Positions 15,853 to 24,057 of a DNA stretch of 64,000 nt are shown piece after piece; positions within the stretch are counted from its first letter, which is position 1; each line of letters begins with the position of its first letter. Below the pieces are notes generated by a model. That model did no database searches and was not told where the DNA came from. It saw only the letters and a list, made by a program, of their open reading frames with translations. The translations under genes and the position numbers were made by a program. This DNA comes from Streptomyces sp. CC208A (lineage in GTDB: Bacteria > Actinomycetota > Actinomycetes > Streptomycetales > Streptomycetaceae), in NCBI RefSeq assembly GCF_030010625.1, contig NZ_JASCXN010000009.1, forward strand, positions 1 through 64,000, given 5' to 3'.

Positions 15853-16214
15853 GCGGTCCACCCCGGCGCCCCGACGACGTGCTGACCGAGGTCGATACCG
15901 AAATCGGCGGCCAGGACGAGCGCCAGCCGACGCCGCTGCTGGACGTCCAGCCGCTCGTGCGTCACGAGGTACGGCCGTACGAGAGGGGTGGCGCGCCCGT
16001 CGAGGGGGAGGGTGTGGACGAGGGGGGACCGGCGGGGCGGACGGTACGAGACGGGCCCGGGCGCGGGGGAGCGGCGGGCCTGCACCCGGGCGCCGCTCGG
16101 CAGGGGCCGACATGCTCGGCGCCTCCCGGAGTCGGGGAGGAGGAGACACGGGGCCCAGCACAGCAGGGCATGGATAATGCTCACGTCAGCAACTCCGTTG
16201 AAGTTGGTGGCCAT
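15849..16214 (-). CDS. Small hypothetical protein, first gene of a coupled operon
   Basis: Up to 121 aa. The conserved-looking part is the C-terminal 50 residues, ATPLVRPYLVTHERLDVQQ followed by RRRLALVLAADFGIDLGQHVV; the N-terminal half is of low information and the true start may be further in. I do not recognise a function. The ATG at 16214 lies about 130 bp from a divergent GntR gene, with an inverted repeat between them. Stop and next start overlap as GTGA, so all three small genes are probably translated together. Confidence 0.5.
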   Translation of the reverse strand: MATNFNGVADVSIIHALLCWAPCLLLPDSGRRRACRPLPSGARVQARRSPAPGPVSYRPPRRSPLVHTLPLDGRATPLVRPYLVTHERLDVQQRRRLALVLAADFGIDLGQHVVGAPGWTA

Positions 16215-16282
16215 GCCCCGGGACGGCCGTCCTCACAACGCCGTCGCCGGGGTCTCTTGATGTTGGAGGATACGCCAACCTG

Positions 16283-16305
16283 GTCATGCCCTGCCATGGC
16301 ATGAC
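16283..16305. promoter_or_regulatory. Candidate GntR operator
   Basis: An inverted repeat GTCATGCC-N7-GGCATGAC, with a 10-bp perfect palindrome TGCCATGGCA inside it (16292-16301), lies between the GntR gene and the divergent small operon. CGCCAACC is repeated on either side (16273-16280 and 16318-16325). Confidence 0.6.
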
Positions 16306-16346
16306 ATCAAAATGCTTCGCCAACCCTGGCCTCATACGGTCTTGTC

Positions 16347-16634
16347 ATGGTGGACATCCCGGAGGGCTACGGCCCGGACGATGAGCTGGACCCGGAAGCG
16401 GCGGACCCGCTGTACCTGCAGCTCGCCGCGGTGCTGATCGCTCGGATCGCGGGCGGCGTGTACCCGATGGGCCGTGCCGTGCCCGGCGTCGATCGCCTGA
16501 TGCAGGAGTTCGGGATCGCGCGGGGAACCGCCCGTAAGACGCTGGTGCTGCTGGCCGAGATGGGCTACGTGCGGACGGTCGTCGGCAAGGGCTCGTTCGT
16601 CATCGAGCGTGAGACCGGCGAGTCCACGGGCTGA
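16347..16634 (+). CDS. Short GntR-family transcriptional regulator
   Basis: A 95-aa protein made of little more than the GntR winged helix: DPLYLQLAAVLIARIAGGVYP, then LMQEFGIARGTARKTLVLLAE (recognition helix) and the wing YVRTVVGKGSFV. There is no effector domain, as in short GntR forms. The start is probably leaderless: a -10-like TACGGT at 16335-16340 lies 6 nt before the ATG, and no ribosome site is visible. It is divergent from the three small genes and upstream of hsdM; it could control either side. Confidence 0.82.
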   Translation: MVDIPEGYGPDDELDPEAADPLYLQLAAVLIARIAGGVYPMGRAVPGVDRLMQEFGIARGTARKTLVLLAEMGYVRTVVGKGSFVIERETGESTG

Positions 16635-16708
16635 CCGTTCCCGCCGCGCTGCCGGAGGCTTGGCCGACTCGTCCCGGTGTGTCACTGGCGGGTCGTAGGA
16701 TCGCGTCT

Positions 16709-18229
16709 GTGATTACGGGCGAGCTGAAGAGCACGGTGAGTCGTGTCTGGGACACGTTCTGGACCGGGGGTACCTCGAACCCCCTTGAGGTGATGGAGCA
16801 GATCACGTATCTGCTCTTCATCAAGCGGTTGGACGAGCTCCAGACCCGCAAGGACAACAAGGCGAACCGTACGGGCGTGCCGGACCCTGACCCGTTCTTC
16901 GACGCGGACCAGCAGGAACTGCGCTGGCAGAACTTCAAGGCCCGCGACCCCGAGGTGATGTACGACATCGTGGAGAAGGGCGTCTTCCCCTATCTCCGCG
17001 CGATGGGCGGCGACGAGTCGACGTACTCCCACCACATGCGGGACGCCCGTTTCACCATCCCCAAGCCCAGCGTGCTCGCCAAGGTCGTCGACCTGCTGGA
17101 CGCCATCTCGATGGAGTCGAGCGACACCAAGGGCGACATCTACGAGTACCTGCTGGCGAAGATCGCGACGGCCGGCCAGAACGGCCAGTTCCGCACTCCG
17201 CGCCACATCATCGACCTGATGGTCGAGATGACCCAGCCGAAGCCGGGCGATGAGGTCTGCGACCCGGCCTGCGGCACCGCCGGCTTCCTGGTGCAGACGG
17301 CGTCGTACGTGAAGCGCGAGCACGCGGACGCGCTCCTGGACAGGGAACAGCGCGAACACTTCAACGCGAGCATGTTCCACGGCTTCGACTTCGACTCCAC
17401 GATGCTCCGCATCGGCTCGATGAACATGCTGCTGCACGGCATCGAGAACCCGGACATCCGTTACCGCGACTCGCTCGCGGAGTCGGCGGCGGGGGAGTCG
17501 GAGAAGTACTCCCTGATCCTGGCGAACCCGCCGTTCGCGGGCAGCCTGGACTACGAGGAGACGGCGGCGGACCTGCTGCGCGTGGTCAAGACGAAGAAGA
17601 CGGAACTCCTCTTCCTCGCGCTGTTCCTGCGCCTCCTCAAGCCCGGTGGCCGGGCGGCGGTCATCGTCCCGGACGGTGTTCTCTTCGGCTCGACGAAGGC
17701 CCACAAGGAACTGCGCCGCATGCTGGTTGAGGACCACAAGCTGGACGCCGTAGTGAAGCTCCCGAGCGGGGTCTTCAAGCCGTACGCCGGTGTCTCGACC
17801 GCGATTCTGTTCTTCACCCGCACAGACAGCGGCGGCACGGACAACGTCTGGTTCTACGACGTCCAGGCGGACGGCCTGAGCCTGGACGACAAGCGGAACC
17901 TGCTGGTGCCCGAGGACCGCTTCGGCGTCCGTCCGATGGGGGACCCCTTCTCCCCGGAGGAGCACGCCAAGAACAACCTCCCGGACGTCCTCGCCCGCTG
18001 GCACGAGCGCGGCGGCTCGGAGCTTGAGCGCGAGCGCACGGACCAGAGCTTCTGCGTCCCCAAGGCGGACATCGCGGCCCAGGGCTACGACCTGAGCCTG
18101 AATCGCTACAAAGAGATCGTCCACGAGGAGGTCGAGACCCGGGCGCCGTTGGAGATTCTGGCGGATCTGGAGCGCTTGGACGCCGAGATCGCCAAGGGGA
18201 CGGCCGAGCTCAAGGGGATGCTGGCGTGA
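16709..18229 (+). CDS. hsdM: Type I restriction-modification methyltransferase subunit
   Basis: A 506-aa adenine-specific methyltransferase that forms the modification core with HsdS. The N-terminal HsdM helical domain is TFWTGGTSNPLEVMEQITYLLFIKRLDE. The SAM site is DPACGTAGFLV and the catalytic N6-adenine motif IV is NPPF (LILANPPFAGS). I chose the GTG at 16709: it follows TAGGAT by 7 nt, which can be read as a leaderless promoter or as an AGGA ribosome site. A GTG at 16679 would add 10 residues. The stop overlaps the hsdS start as GTGA. Confidence 0.93.
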   Translation: MITGELKSTVSRVWDTFWTGGTSNPLEVMEQITYLLFIKRLDELQTRKDNKANRTGVPDPDPFFDADQQELRWQNFKARDPEVMYDIVEKGVFPYLRAMGGDESTYSHHMRDARFTIPKPSVLAKVVDLLDAISMESSDTKGDIYEYLLAKIATAGQNGQFRTPRHIIDLMVEMTQPKPGDEVCDPACGTAGFLVQTASYVKREHADALLDREQREHFNASMFHGFDFDSTMLRIGSMNMLLHGIENPDIRYRDSLAESAAGESEKYSLILANPPFAGSLDYEETAADLLRVVKTKKTELLFLALFLRLLKPGGRAAVIVPDGVLFGSTKAHKELRRMLVEDHKLDAVVKLPSGVFKPYAGVSTAILFFTRTDSGGTDNVWFYDVQADGLSLDDKRNLLVPEDRFGVRPMGDPFSPEEHAKNNLPDVLARWHERGGSELERERTDQSFCVPKADIAAQGYDLSLNRYKEIVHEEVETRAPLEILADLERLDAEIAKGTAELKGMLA

Positions 18230-19428
18230 CGGCGTGGGATCGCGTGCCTTTGGCGATGCTTATCCGGGAGGCGAAGCCCGGATTTGCCTGTGGAGATCAG
18301 GACGAGGACGGGATCTTTCAGATCCGGATGAACAACGTCACGAAGCATGGCGAACTCGACCTGACGAAGCGGCGCAGAGTGCCGCGTTCGGCTCCGGGAG
18401 TCGAGAAGAGCCGCCTGGAGCCCGGTGACGTATTGTTCAATGCCACTAATAGCCCAGAGCTGGTCGGAAAGACGCTCTATTTTCCCGAGCTGGATGAGGA
18501 GGTGGTCTATAGCAACCACTTCCAGAGGATCCGGACGAAGAGCGAATTGCTGGACAGTTACTATCTGAGTAAATGGCTATCCTACCAGTTCTCGCTAGGA
18601 GTCTTCGCTGGCCTTTGTAAGCGGTGGGTCAATCAGGCGACCGTCAGCAAGGAAAGTCTGCTGGCACTCAAGGTTCCCCTTCCTCCTGTCGCGGTGCAGA
18701 GGCGCATCGCCGCCGTCCTCGACCAGGTGGACTCCCAGCGCGCCAAGCGCCGCGAGGCCATCGCCCTAGTCGACGACCTTGCGCAGTCCGTTTTTCTTGA
18801 CCTCTTCGGGGGGAAGTGGAGTGGGGATCGGGTTCGGCTTGGAGAATGTCTTGACTTCATTACGAGCGGCGGGCGCGGGTGGGCAAAGTATTATTCTGAC
18901 GAAGGTGCCCGATTCATTCGCTCGCTTGATGTACAGATGAATGAAGTGACTCTCGATCGGGCAGTGTTCGTGACACCTCCAGAAAATGCGGAAGCGCGAC
19001 GTACAAGGGTTCGGAAGGGGGATGTCCTCCTTACCATCACGGGATCACTCATCGGGCGGGTGGCTGCAGTTCCGGACGTGGCGGAGGGCTCCTACGTCAG
19101 TCAGCATGTGGCGATTCTCCGTCCTGCGACAGAACGGCTGAGGCCGGGGTTTTTGGCGCGTTTCTTGAGTCTTCCGTCAGAAGGGCAACGGCAGATTTCG
19201 AAGGCGCAGTACGGGCAGACGAAACCAGGACTGAACTTCGAACAGATCGAAAACTTCATGATTCCGCTTCCTGAGATCTCTGAACAAGAGCGCCTTCTTC
19301 GGCGACTGGCCGCATTGGACGAGGTCCGAGCCCGTCACCGAGTCCACCTCGCCACCCTCGACGAGCTCTCCGCTTCCATCCAGCAGCGCGCCTTCTCCGG
19401 CCGTCTCTGGGAGCGCGAAGCCGCGTAA
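18226..19428 (+). CDS. hsdS: Type I restriction-modification specificity subunit
   Basis: A 400-aa specificity subunit with two target recognition domains (about residues 1-145 and 200-345) joined by conserved helices (VQRRIAAVLDQVDSQRAKRREAI near 160 and SEQERLLRRLAALDEV near 350). These set the two half-sites of the DNA target. The recognition-domain DNA is visibly richer in A/T than the flanks (for example GTATTGTTCAATGCC and AAGTATTATTCTGACG), while the spacer-helix DNA returns to normal Streptomyces composition. This mosaic fits replacement of recognition domains by recombination. Confidence 0.92.
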   Translation: MTAWDRVPLAMLIREAKPGFACGDQDEDGIFQIRMNNVTKHGELDLTKRRRVPRSAPGVEKSRLEPGDVLFNATNSPELVGKTLYFPELDEEVVYSNHFQRIRTKSELLDSYYLSKWLSYQFSLGVFAGLCKRWVNQATVSKESLLALKVPLPPVAVQRRIAAVLDQVDSQRAKRREAIALVDDLAQSVFLDLFGGKWSGDRVRLGECLDFITSGGRGWAKYYSDEGARFIRSLDVQMNEVTLDRAVFVTPPENAEARRTRVRKGDVLLTITGSLIGRVAAVPDVAEGSYVSQHVAILRPATERLRPGFLARFLSLPSEGQRQISKAQYGQTKPGLNFEQIENFMIPLPEISEQERLLRRLAALDEVRARHRVHLATLDELSASIQQRAFSGRLWEREAA

Positions 19429-19507
19429 CCCGCAGCCCTCCGGGCCCCGCCACCGGGCGCGGAACCAACATCAACACCCGCACGTTCAGTCACCAGGCCA
19501 CCGGGGC

Positions 19508-19537
19508 GTTCGGCCGCGCAGCACCGCGCGGCCGAAC
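19508..19537. terminator. Hairpin between hsdS and hsdR
   Basis: A 12-bp perfect stem GTTCGGCCGCGC/GCGCGGCCGAAC with a 6-nt loop, in the 209-bp hsdS-hsdR gap. It has no T-run. It may uncouple restriction from modification expression. Confidence 0.5.
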
Positions 19538-19637
19538 ACCCGCAACGGCCGCACACGACACCGGCGTACGCGCGTAGCCAGGGGAGGCCGCGCGGCACAC
19601 CGCACGCCGCATCACGGGGAAGGGGCGCCGCACCAGC

Positions 19638-22600
19638 ATGGGGAGCGACGAGAGCAGCAAGGGGCAGGCGAACAGCGGGGCGCCGGGCGCGAAGCCCACC
19701 CCACCGAAGCCTGCACCGAAGCCCGGGCCGCCGCAGGGGGCCACACCCAACAAACCGGGCACGCCCGGCCTGCCTCCCATCGGCCCCCAGACCAACGCCG
19801 CTCAGAACATCGCCCGCCCGCCCGGCAACTTCGACTTCCTCCGCGCCGAGTGGCCGGCCCTCCACGCCGAGGCCGCGCACGCCGAGCGGCTGGCCCACAC
19901 GGACCCCCGAGCCGCCTGCTTCTACGCCCGCCGCGTTCTGGAGCAGGCCGTGCACTGGATGTACGACACCGACACCTCCCTTCACGCGCCGTACAAGACG
20001 GATCTCGCCGCGATGCTGCACGAGCCGACGTTCAAGGCGCAGGTCGGGCCGGCCGTCGGCGTGAAGATGGACCTCGTCCGGCGGCAGGGCAACAACGCCG
20101 TGCACAAGTCCGCGCCCGTGCCGGTGAAGAACGCGGTGGACAGCCTCCGGGAGCTGTTCCACGCCCTCTACTGGTTCGCCCGCACCTACGCGCGCGTGCA
20201 GACCCCACCCTCCGGCATCGCCTTCGACGCCGACCGCATCCCCCGCCCCCTCTCCCCACAGGCCCGCCTCGCCAAGCAGGCCGAGCTCAAGGCGAAGGCC
20301 GAGGAGGACCAGCGCCGCTACGAGCAGCAGGCCAAGGAGCTCAAGGCCGCGCGCGAGGCGAACGAGGAGCAGGCGCGGCAGATCGAGGAACTGCGCAAGC
20401 AGATCGCCCTCGCCAAGAAGGCCAACCAGCAGGTCCGGGACACCCACGACTACGACGAGGCCACCACCCGCAGCGCCTTCATCGACCTCCTCCTCAAGGA
20501 GGCCGGCTGGGACGGCCTGGAGAAGGGGCGGGACACCGAGTACGAGGTCACCGGCTTCGCAGGATCGGCCAGTGGTACGGGGTACGTCGACTACGTCCTG
20601 TGGGGTGATGACGGCAAGCCCCTCGCCGTCATCGAGGCCAAGCGCACCAAGCGGGACGCCCGCGACGGGCAACAGCAGGCCAAGTTGTACGCGGACGCGA
20701 TCGAGGCCCGGTTCCACCGCCGCCCGCTGATCTTCTACACCAACGGGTACGAGACGTACCTCTGGGACGACGCCATGAAGTACCCGCCCCGGCCGGTGCA
20801 GGGCTTCCTCACCCAGGACCAGCTCCGCTGGCGCATCCGGCAGCGAGCCGAACGCCGCTCGCTCACCACCGCGCCGGTCAACGAGAAGATCGCCGGCCGG
20901 AAGTACCAGAAGCAGGCCATCGCCCGCGTGGGCGAGACCTTCGAGCGGGACGGCATGCGGCAGGCCCTTCTCGTCATGGCCACCGGCACCGGCAAGACCC
21001 GTACCACCGTCGCCCTCGTGGACCAGCTGAAGAAGGCGAACTGGGTGCAGCGGGTACTCTTCCTCGCCGACCGCCAGACCCTGGTCAACCAGGCCGTGAA
21101 GGCGTTCAAGGAACATCTGCCGAACACCCCGGTCGCCAGCCTCCTCGACGACAAGCACGCGTCGGCGCACGTCTTCGTCTCCACCTACCAGACGATGATG
21201 CGGCTGATCGACACCACGGACGACGCCGGCCGACGCCGCTTCGGGCCCGGCTACTTCGACCTGATCGTCATCGACGAGGCCCACCGCTCCGTCTACGCCA
21301 AGTACGGGGAGATCTTCCGCTACTTCGACTCGCTGCTCCTCGGGCTCACCGCCACCCCCAAGGACGAGATCGACCGCAACACCTACCGGTTGTTCCAGCT
21401 GGAGGACGGCGTGCCCACGGACTCGTACGGCCTCCAGCAGGCCGTGGACGAGGGCTACCTGGTGCCCGCTGCCTCCGTCCGCGTACCGCTGAGGTTCATG
21501 GAGCGAGGCATCCGGTACGACGAACTCTCGGACGAGGAGAAGGCCGAGTGGGACGCCAAGGAGTGGTCCGAGGATGGTGACGTGCCGGACGCCGTCGGCC
21601 GGCACGAGATGAACAAGTTCCTCTTCAACGCGGACACCGTCGACAAGATGCTGGAGGTCCTCGTCACGCAGGGCCACCGCGTGGAGGGCGGCGACCGCCT
21701 CGGCAAGACCATCGTCTTCGCCAGGAACAACGACCACGCGCGCTTCATCGAGGAGCGCTACAACGCCAACTACCCCGCGGGCGCCGGACACACGGCACGG
21801 GTCATCACCTACAAGGAGACCTACGCCCAGAGCCTCATCGACGCCTTCTCCGACCCGAAGAACCCGCCGAACGCTCCCGACATCGCCATCTCCGTCGACA
21901 TGCTGGACACCGGCGTCGACGTGCCCGAGGTCGTGAACCTGGTCTTCGCCAAGCCGGTCTTCTCCAAGACGAAGTTCTGGCAGATGATCGGCCGCGGCAC
22001 CCGGCTGCGCAAGGGCCTGTACGGCCCCGACCGCGACAAGCAGGACTTCCGGGTCTTCGACTTCTGCGGCAACATCGACTTCTTCAACAGCGGCCTCGCC
22101 TCCGTGGAAGCCCGCCAGGCGGTCTCGCTCACCGAGAAGATCCTCCGGCGCCAGCTCGACCTCGTCCGGGCACTGGACCGCCGACAGCAGCCGGACGCCG
22201 GCCGGGACGCGGGCCCGGACGGCATCGCCACGGAAGCCGAGGTCCGCTGGTCGCTGGCACACCGGCTGCACCGCACCGTCGCGGGGATGAACCCCGACAA
22301 CTTCCTCGTACGCCCCCATCTGCGGACGGTGGAGACCTTCGGCGACTTCGCCTCCTGGCACCGCATCGACGACGAAGCGGACGCGGCCATCCGCGACGCC
22401 CTGCTTCCCCTGCCGACCGAGCACACGCCGGACGAGACCGAGAACGGCGAAGAGGCGAAGCGCTTCGACCTCATGGCGTACAGCCTCCAGCTCGCCGCCC
22501 TCGAAGGCGGGGCCGACTACGTCAAGCTGCGGAAGCGCATCCGGGAGATCGCCGACGATCTCCTCGGCAAGACCAACATCCCGGCCGTGGCCGAGCAGGC

Positions 22601-23285
22601 GGCGCTCCTCGAAGCCGTCGCGGGTGAGGAGTGGTGGCAGGACGCCACCCTGCCGATGCTGGAGGAGATGCGCCGCCGACTGCGCGCGCTGGTCAGACTC
22701 ACCGACCCGAAGGCCAAGCGGAAGGTCGTCTTCACCGACTTCGAGGACGAGCTGGGCGAGATCACCGAAGCGGAGATCCACGGCGTCCCCGTCGGCACGG
22801 ACGAGCAGCGCCTCCGGCAGAAGGCCCGCACCTACCTCCTCAACCACGCCGACCAGCCCGCTGTCCGCAAGCTCCGCCACAACGAGCAGATCACCGAGGA
22901 GGACATCGCCGGTCTGGAGAAGGTCTTCCTCGCCGAAGCCGTCGCGTCCCCCGAGGACCTCGAAGCGGTGAAGGACTCCGGCGAAGGGCTGGGCCTGTTC
23001 GTCCGCAAGCTCTGCGGGCTCGACCGCCGGGCGGCACAGCGGGCACTCGAATCGTTCATCGCGGGCAAGCGGCTCAGCGCCCGACAGCTCGACTTCATCA
23101 CCCTGATCATCGACGTCGTCGTGCAGCGCGGCATCATCGGAGTGGCGGACCTGTACGAGGCCCCCTTCACCGACCGGGCACCGAACGGCCCCGAGGACCT
23201 GTTCGCGAACGAGGAGATCGACGCCCTGGAGATCGTCTTCAAGGACCTCCTGAACCGGGCACGCCCCACGGCGCTTGCCGCCTAA
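19638..23285 (+). CDS. hsdR: Type I restriction endonuclease subunit R
   Basis: A 1215-aa motor and nuclease subunit. After a Pro-rich tail, residues 75-190 look like a DUF4145 domain (ACFYARRVLEQAVHWMY). A coiled coil follows (about 210-265). The nuclease domain has GYVDYVLWGDDG then PLAVIEAKRTKRD, giving the D...ExK site. Helicase motifs are MATGTGKTRT (I), DEAH (II), LTATP (III) and QMIGRGTRLR (VI). A long C-terminal helical domain completes it. The ATG has GGGGAAGGGG about 13 nt upstream. A Pro/Lys-rich start (PPKPAPKPGPP) is unusual, so a later start is possible. The gene appears intact. Confidence 0.93.
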   Translation: MGSDESSKGQANSGAPGAKPTPPKPAPKPGPPQGATPNKPGTPGLPPIGPQTNAAQNIARPPGNFDFLRAEWPALHAEAAHAERLAHTDPRAACFYARRVLEQAVHWMYDTDTSLHAPYKTDLAAMLHEPTFKAQVGPAVGVKMDLVRRQGNNAVHKSAPVPVKNAVDSLRELFHALYWFARTYARVQTPPSGIAFDADRIPRPLSPQARLAKQAELKAKAEEDQRRYEQQAKELKAAREANEEQARQIEELRKQIALAKKANQQVRDTHDYDEATTRSAFIDLLLKEAGWDGLEKGRDTEYEVTGFAGSASGTGYVDYVLWGDDGKPLAVIEAKRTKRDARDGQQQAKLYADAIEARFHRRPLIFYTNGYETYLWDDAMKYPPRPVQGFLTQDQLRWRIRQRAERRSLTTAPVNEKIAGRKYQKQAIARVGETFERDGMRQALLVMATGTGKTRTTVALVDQLKKANWVQRVLFLADRQTLVNQAVKAFKEHLPNTPVASLLDDKHASAHVFVSTYQTMMRLIDTTDDAGRRRFGPGYFDLIVIDEAHRSVYAKYGEIFRYFDSLLLGLTATPKDEIDRNTYRLFQLEDGVPTDSYGLQQAVDEGYLVPAASVRVPLRFMERGIRYDELSDEEKAEWDAKEWSEDGDVPDAVGRHEMNKFLFNADTVDKMLEVLVTQGHRVEGGDRLGKTIVFARNNDHARFIEERYNANYPAGAGHTARVITYKETYAQSLIDAFSDPKNPPNAPDIAISVDMLDTGVDVPEVVNLVFAKPVFSKTKFWQMIGRGTRLRKGLYGPDRDKQDFRVFDFCGNIDFFNSGLASVEARQAVSLTEKILRRQLDLVRALDRRQQPDAGRDAGPDGIATEAEVRWSLAHRLHRTVAGMNPDNFLVRPHLRTVETFGDFASWHRIDDEADAAIRDALLPLPTEHTPDETENGEEAKRFDLMAYSLQLAALEGGADYVKLRKRIREIADDLLGKTNIPAVAEQAALLEAVAGEEWWQDATLPMLEEMRRRLRALVRLTDPKAKRKVVFTDFEDELGEITEAEIHGVPVGTDEQRLRQKARTYLLNHADQPAVRKLRHNEQITEEDIAGLEKVFLAEAVASPEDLEAVKDSGEGLGLFVRKLCGLDRRAAQRALESFIAGKRLSARQLDFITLIIDVVVQRGIIGVADLYEAPFTDRAPNGPEDLFANEEIDALEIVFKDLLNRARPTALAA

Positions 23286-23290
23286 CCGCA

Positions 23291-23337
23291 CGCCGTACCT
23301 GCCTGGCCTTCTGCCAGAAGGCCAGGCAGGTACGGCG
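23291..23337. terminator. Strong terminator after hsdR
   Basis: A 22-bp perfect stem starting CGCCGTACCTGCCTGG with a 3-nt GCC loop, directly after the hsdR stop. Confidence 0.8.
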
Positions 23338-23368
23338 AAGGGGGCAGGCCGAATCGCCCACGCCGTTC

Positions 23369-23386
23369 GGTATTCATTGGTATTCT
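23369..23386 (+). promoter_or_regulatory. Promoter/operator of the toxin-antitoxin pair
   Basis: A direct repeat GGTATTC-ATT-GGTATTC (10-bp period, 23369-23385), as often bound by ribbon-helix-helix repressors. The second copy includes a -10-like TATTCT (23381-23386) 6 nt before the ATG, suggesting a leaderless transcript. Confidence 0.55.
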
Positions 23387-23392
23387 CGGGTC

Positions 23393-23656
23393 ATGGCTGA
23401 CACCACCATCAAGATCAGTGGCGAGATAAGGGACCGCCTCCGCACGCTGGCCGAGGAGCGCGGCCTGAGCGCGCGGGCCTATGTCGAGCGCATGGTGGCC
23501 GCCATCCCGACCGAGACCGAGCGCGCCGAACGAACGGCGAAGGCGATCGCCTACGTCCGTGAGCAGTTCGGGGCCGAAGTCGACGACGCCGTCCTGCGCG
23601 AGGGCCAGGCGTGGCGCCAGGCCATCGCCGAGCGGCGGGTGGGGAGTCGCAGGTGA
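23393..23656 (+). CDS. Ribbon-helix-helix antitoxin-like protein
   Basis: An 87-aa protein starting ADTTIKISGEIRDRLRTLAEERGLSARAYVERMV, the pattern of a ribbon-helix-helix DNA-binding domain (a beta strand with alternating residues, then two helices). The C-terminal half (AYVREQFGAEVDDAVLREGQAWRQAI) should bind the partner toxin. It overlaps the next gene by GTGA, as is usual for toxin-antitoxin pairs. It probably represses its own promoter through the repeat at 23369-23385. Confidence 0.75.
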   Translation: MADTTIKISGEIRDRLRTLAEERGLSARAYVERMVAAIPTETERAERTAKAIAYVREQFGAEVDDAVLREGQAWRQAIAERRVGSRR

Positions 23657-24024
23657 TCATCCTCGATCACACGGCCATGGTGGCGCTCGGGCGCGGTCAT
23701 CGGCTGCTGTCCTCGATCGTCGTGGTCGAGGTGGACGACCCCGCCCAGCGCGCCCACGTGCCGGCGCTCTGCCTGTTCGCGGCGAGCCTCGAACTACCGG
23801 GGATCGTCGCGCACGCCGGGGCGCTGCCCGGTCTGGAGTTCCTGCCGCTCGACTTCGCCGCCACGGCCGCCGTCGAGCAGGCGGTGACCGCCGGTCTCGA
23901 CTGGCGGCACGCACACGCCGTGTACGCGGCCGCGGCGAGCTCCCCGGAGGGGCAGGTCCTGACGGCCGAGCCCGAGGCGTACGACGGCACCGGCGTGTGG
24001 GCGGTGGACGTCGGGAAGCCCTGA
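23653..24024 (+). CDS. PIN-like toxin candidate
   Basis: A 123-aa protein with the order expected of a VapC/PIN ribonuclease: an early Asp in VIILDHTAMVALG, and DWRHAHAVYAAAA followed by GQVLTAEPEAYDG, where PIN domains have a conserved Asp and an ending like LTAD..f. The middle acidic residue is not clearly placed, so the match is partial. The start is GTG at 23653, coupled to the antitoxin. By context I read it as the toxin of the pair; loss of activity cannot be excluded. Confidence 0.62.
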   Translation: MIILDHTAMVALGRGHRLLSSIVVVEVDDPAQRAHVPALCLFAASLELPGIVAHAGALPGLEFLPLDFAATAAVEQAVTAGLDWRHAHAVYAAAASSPEGQVLTAEPEAYDGTGVWAVDVGKP

Positions 24025-24057
24025 CCGGGGCGGGGTTCCGGCGGTACGGTCGGTCCC

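Noticed and set aside
15344..16177. Plus-strand open frames across the small operon
   Set aside because: Arg/Ala/Pro-rich without motifs. The minus-strand trio has consistent GTGA overlaps and Cys patterns.
19335..23291. Long minus-strand frame opposite hsdR
   Set aside because: Shadow of hsdR; no recognisable domain and wrong codon-position bias.
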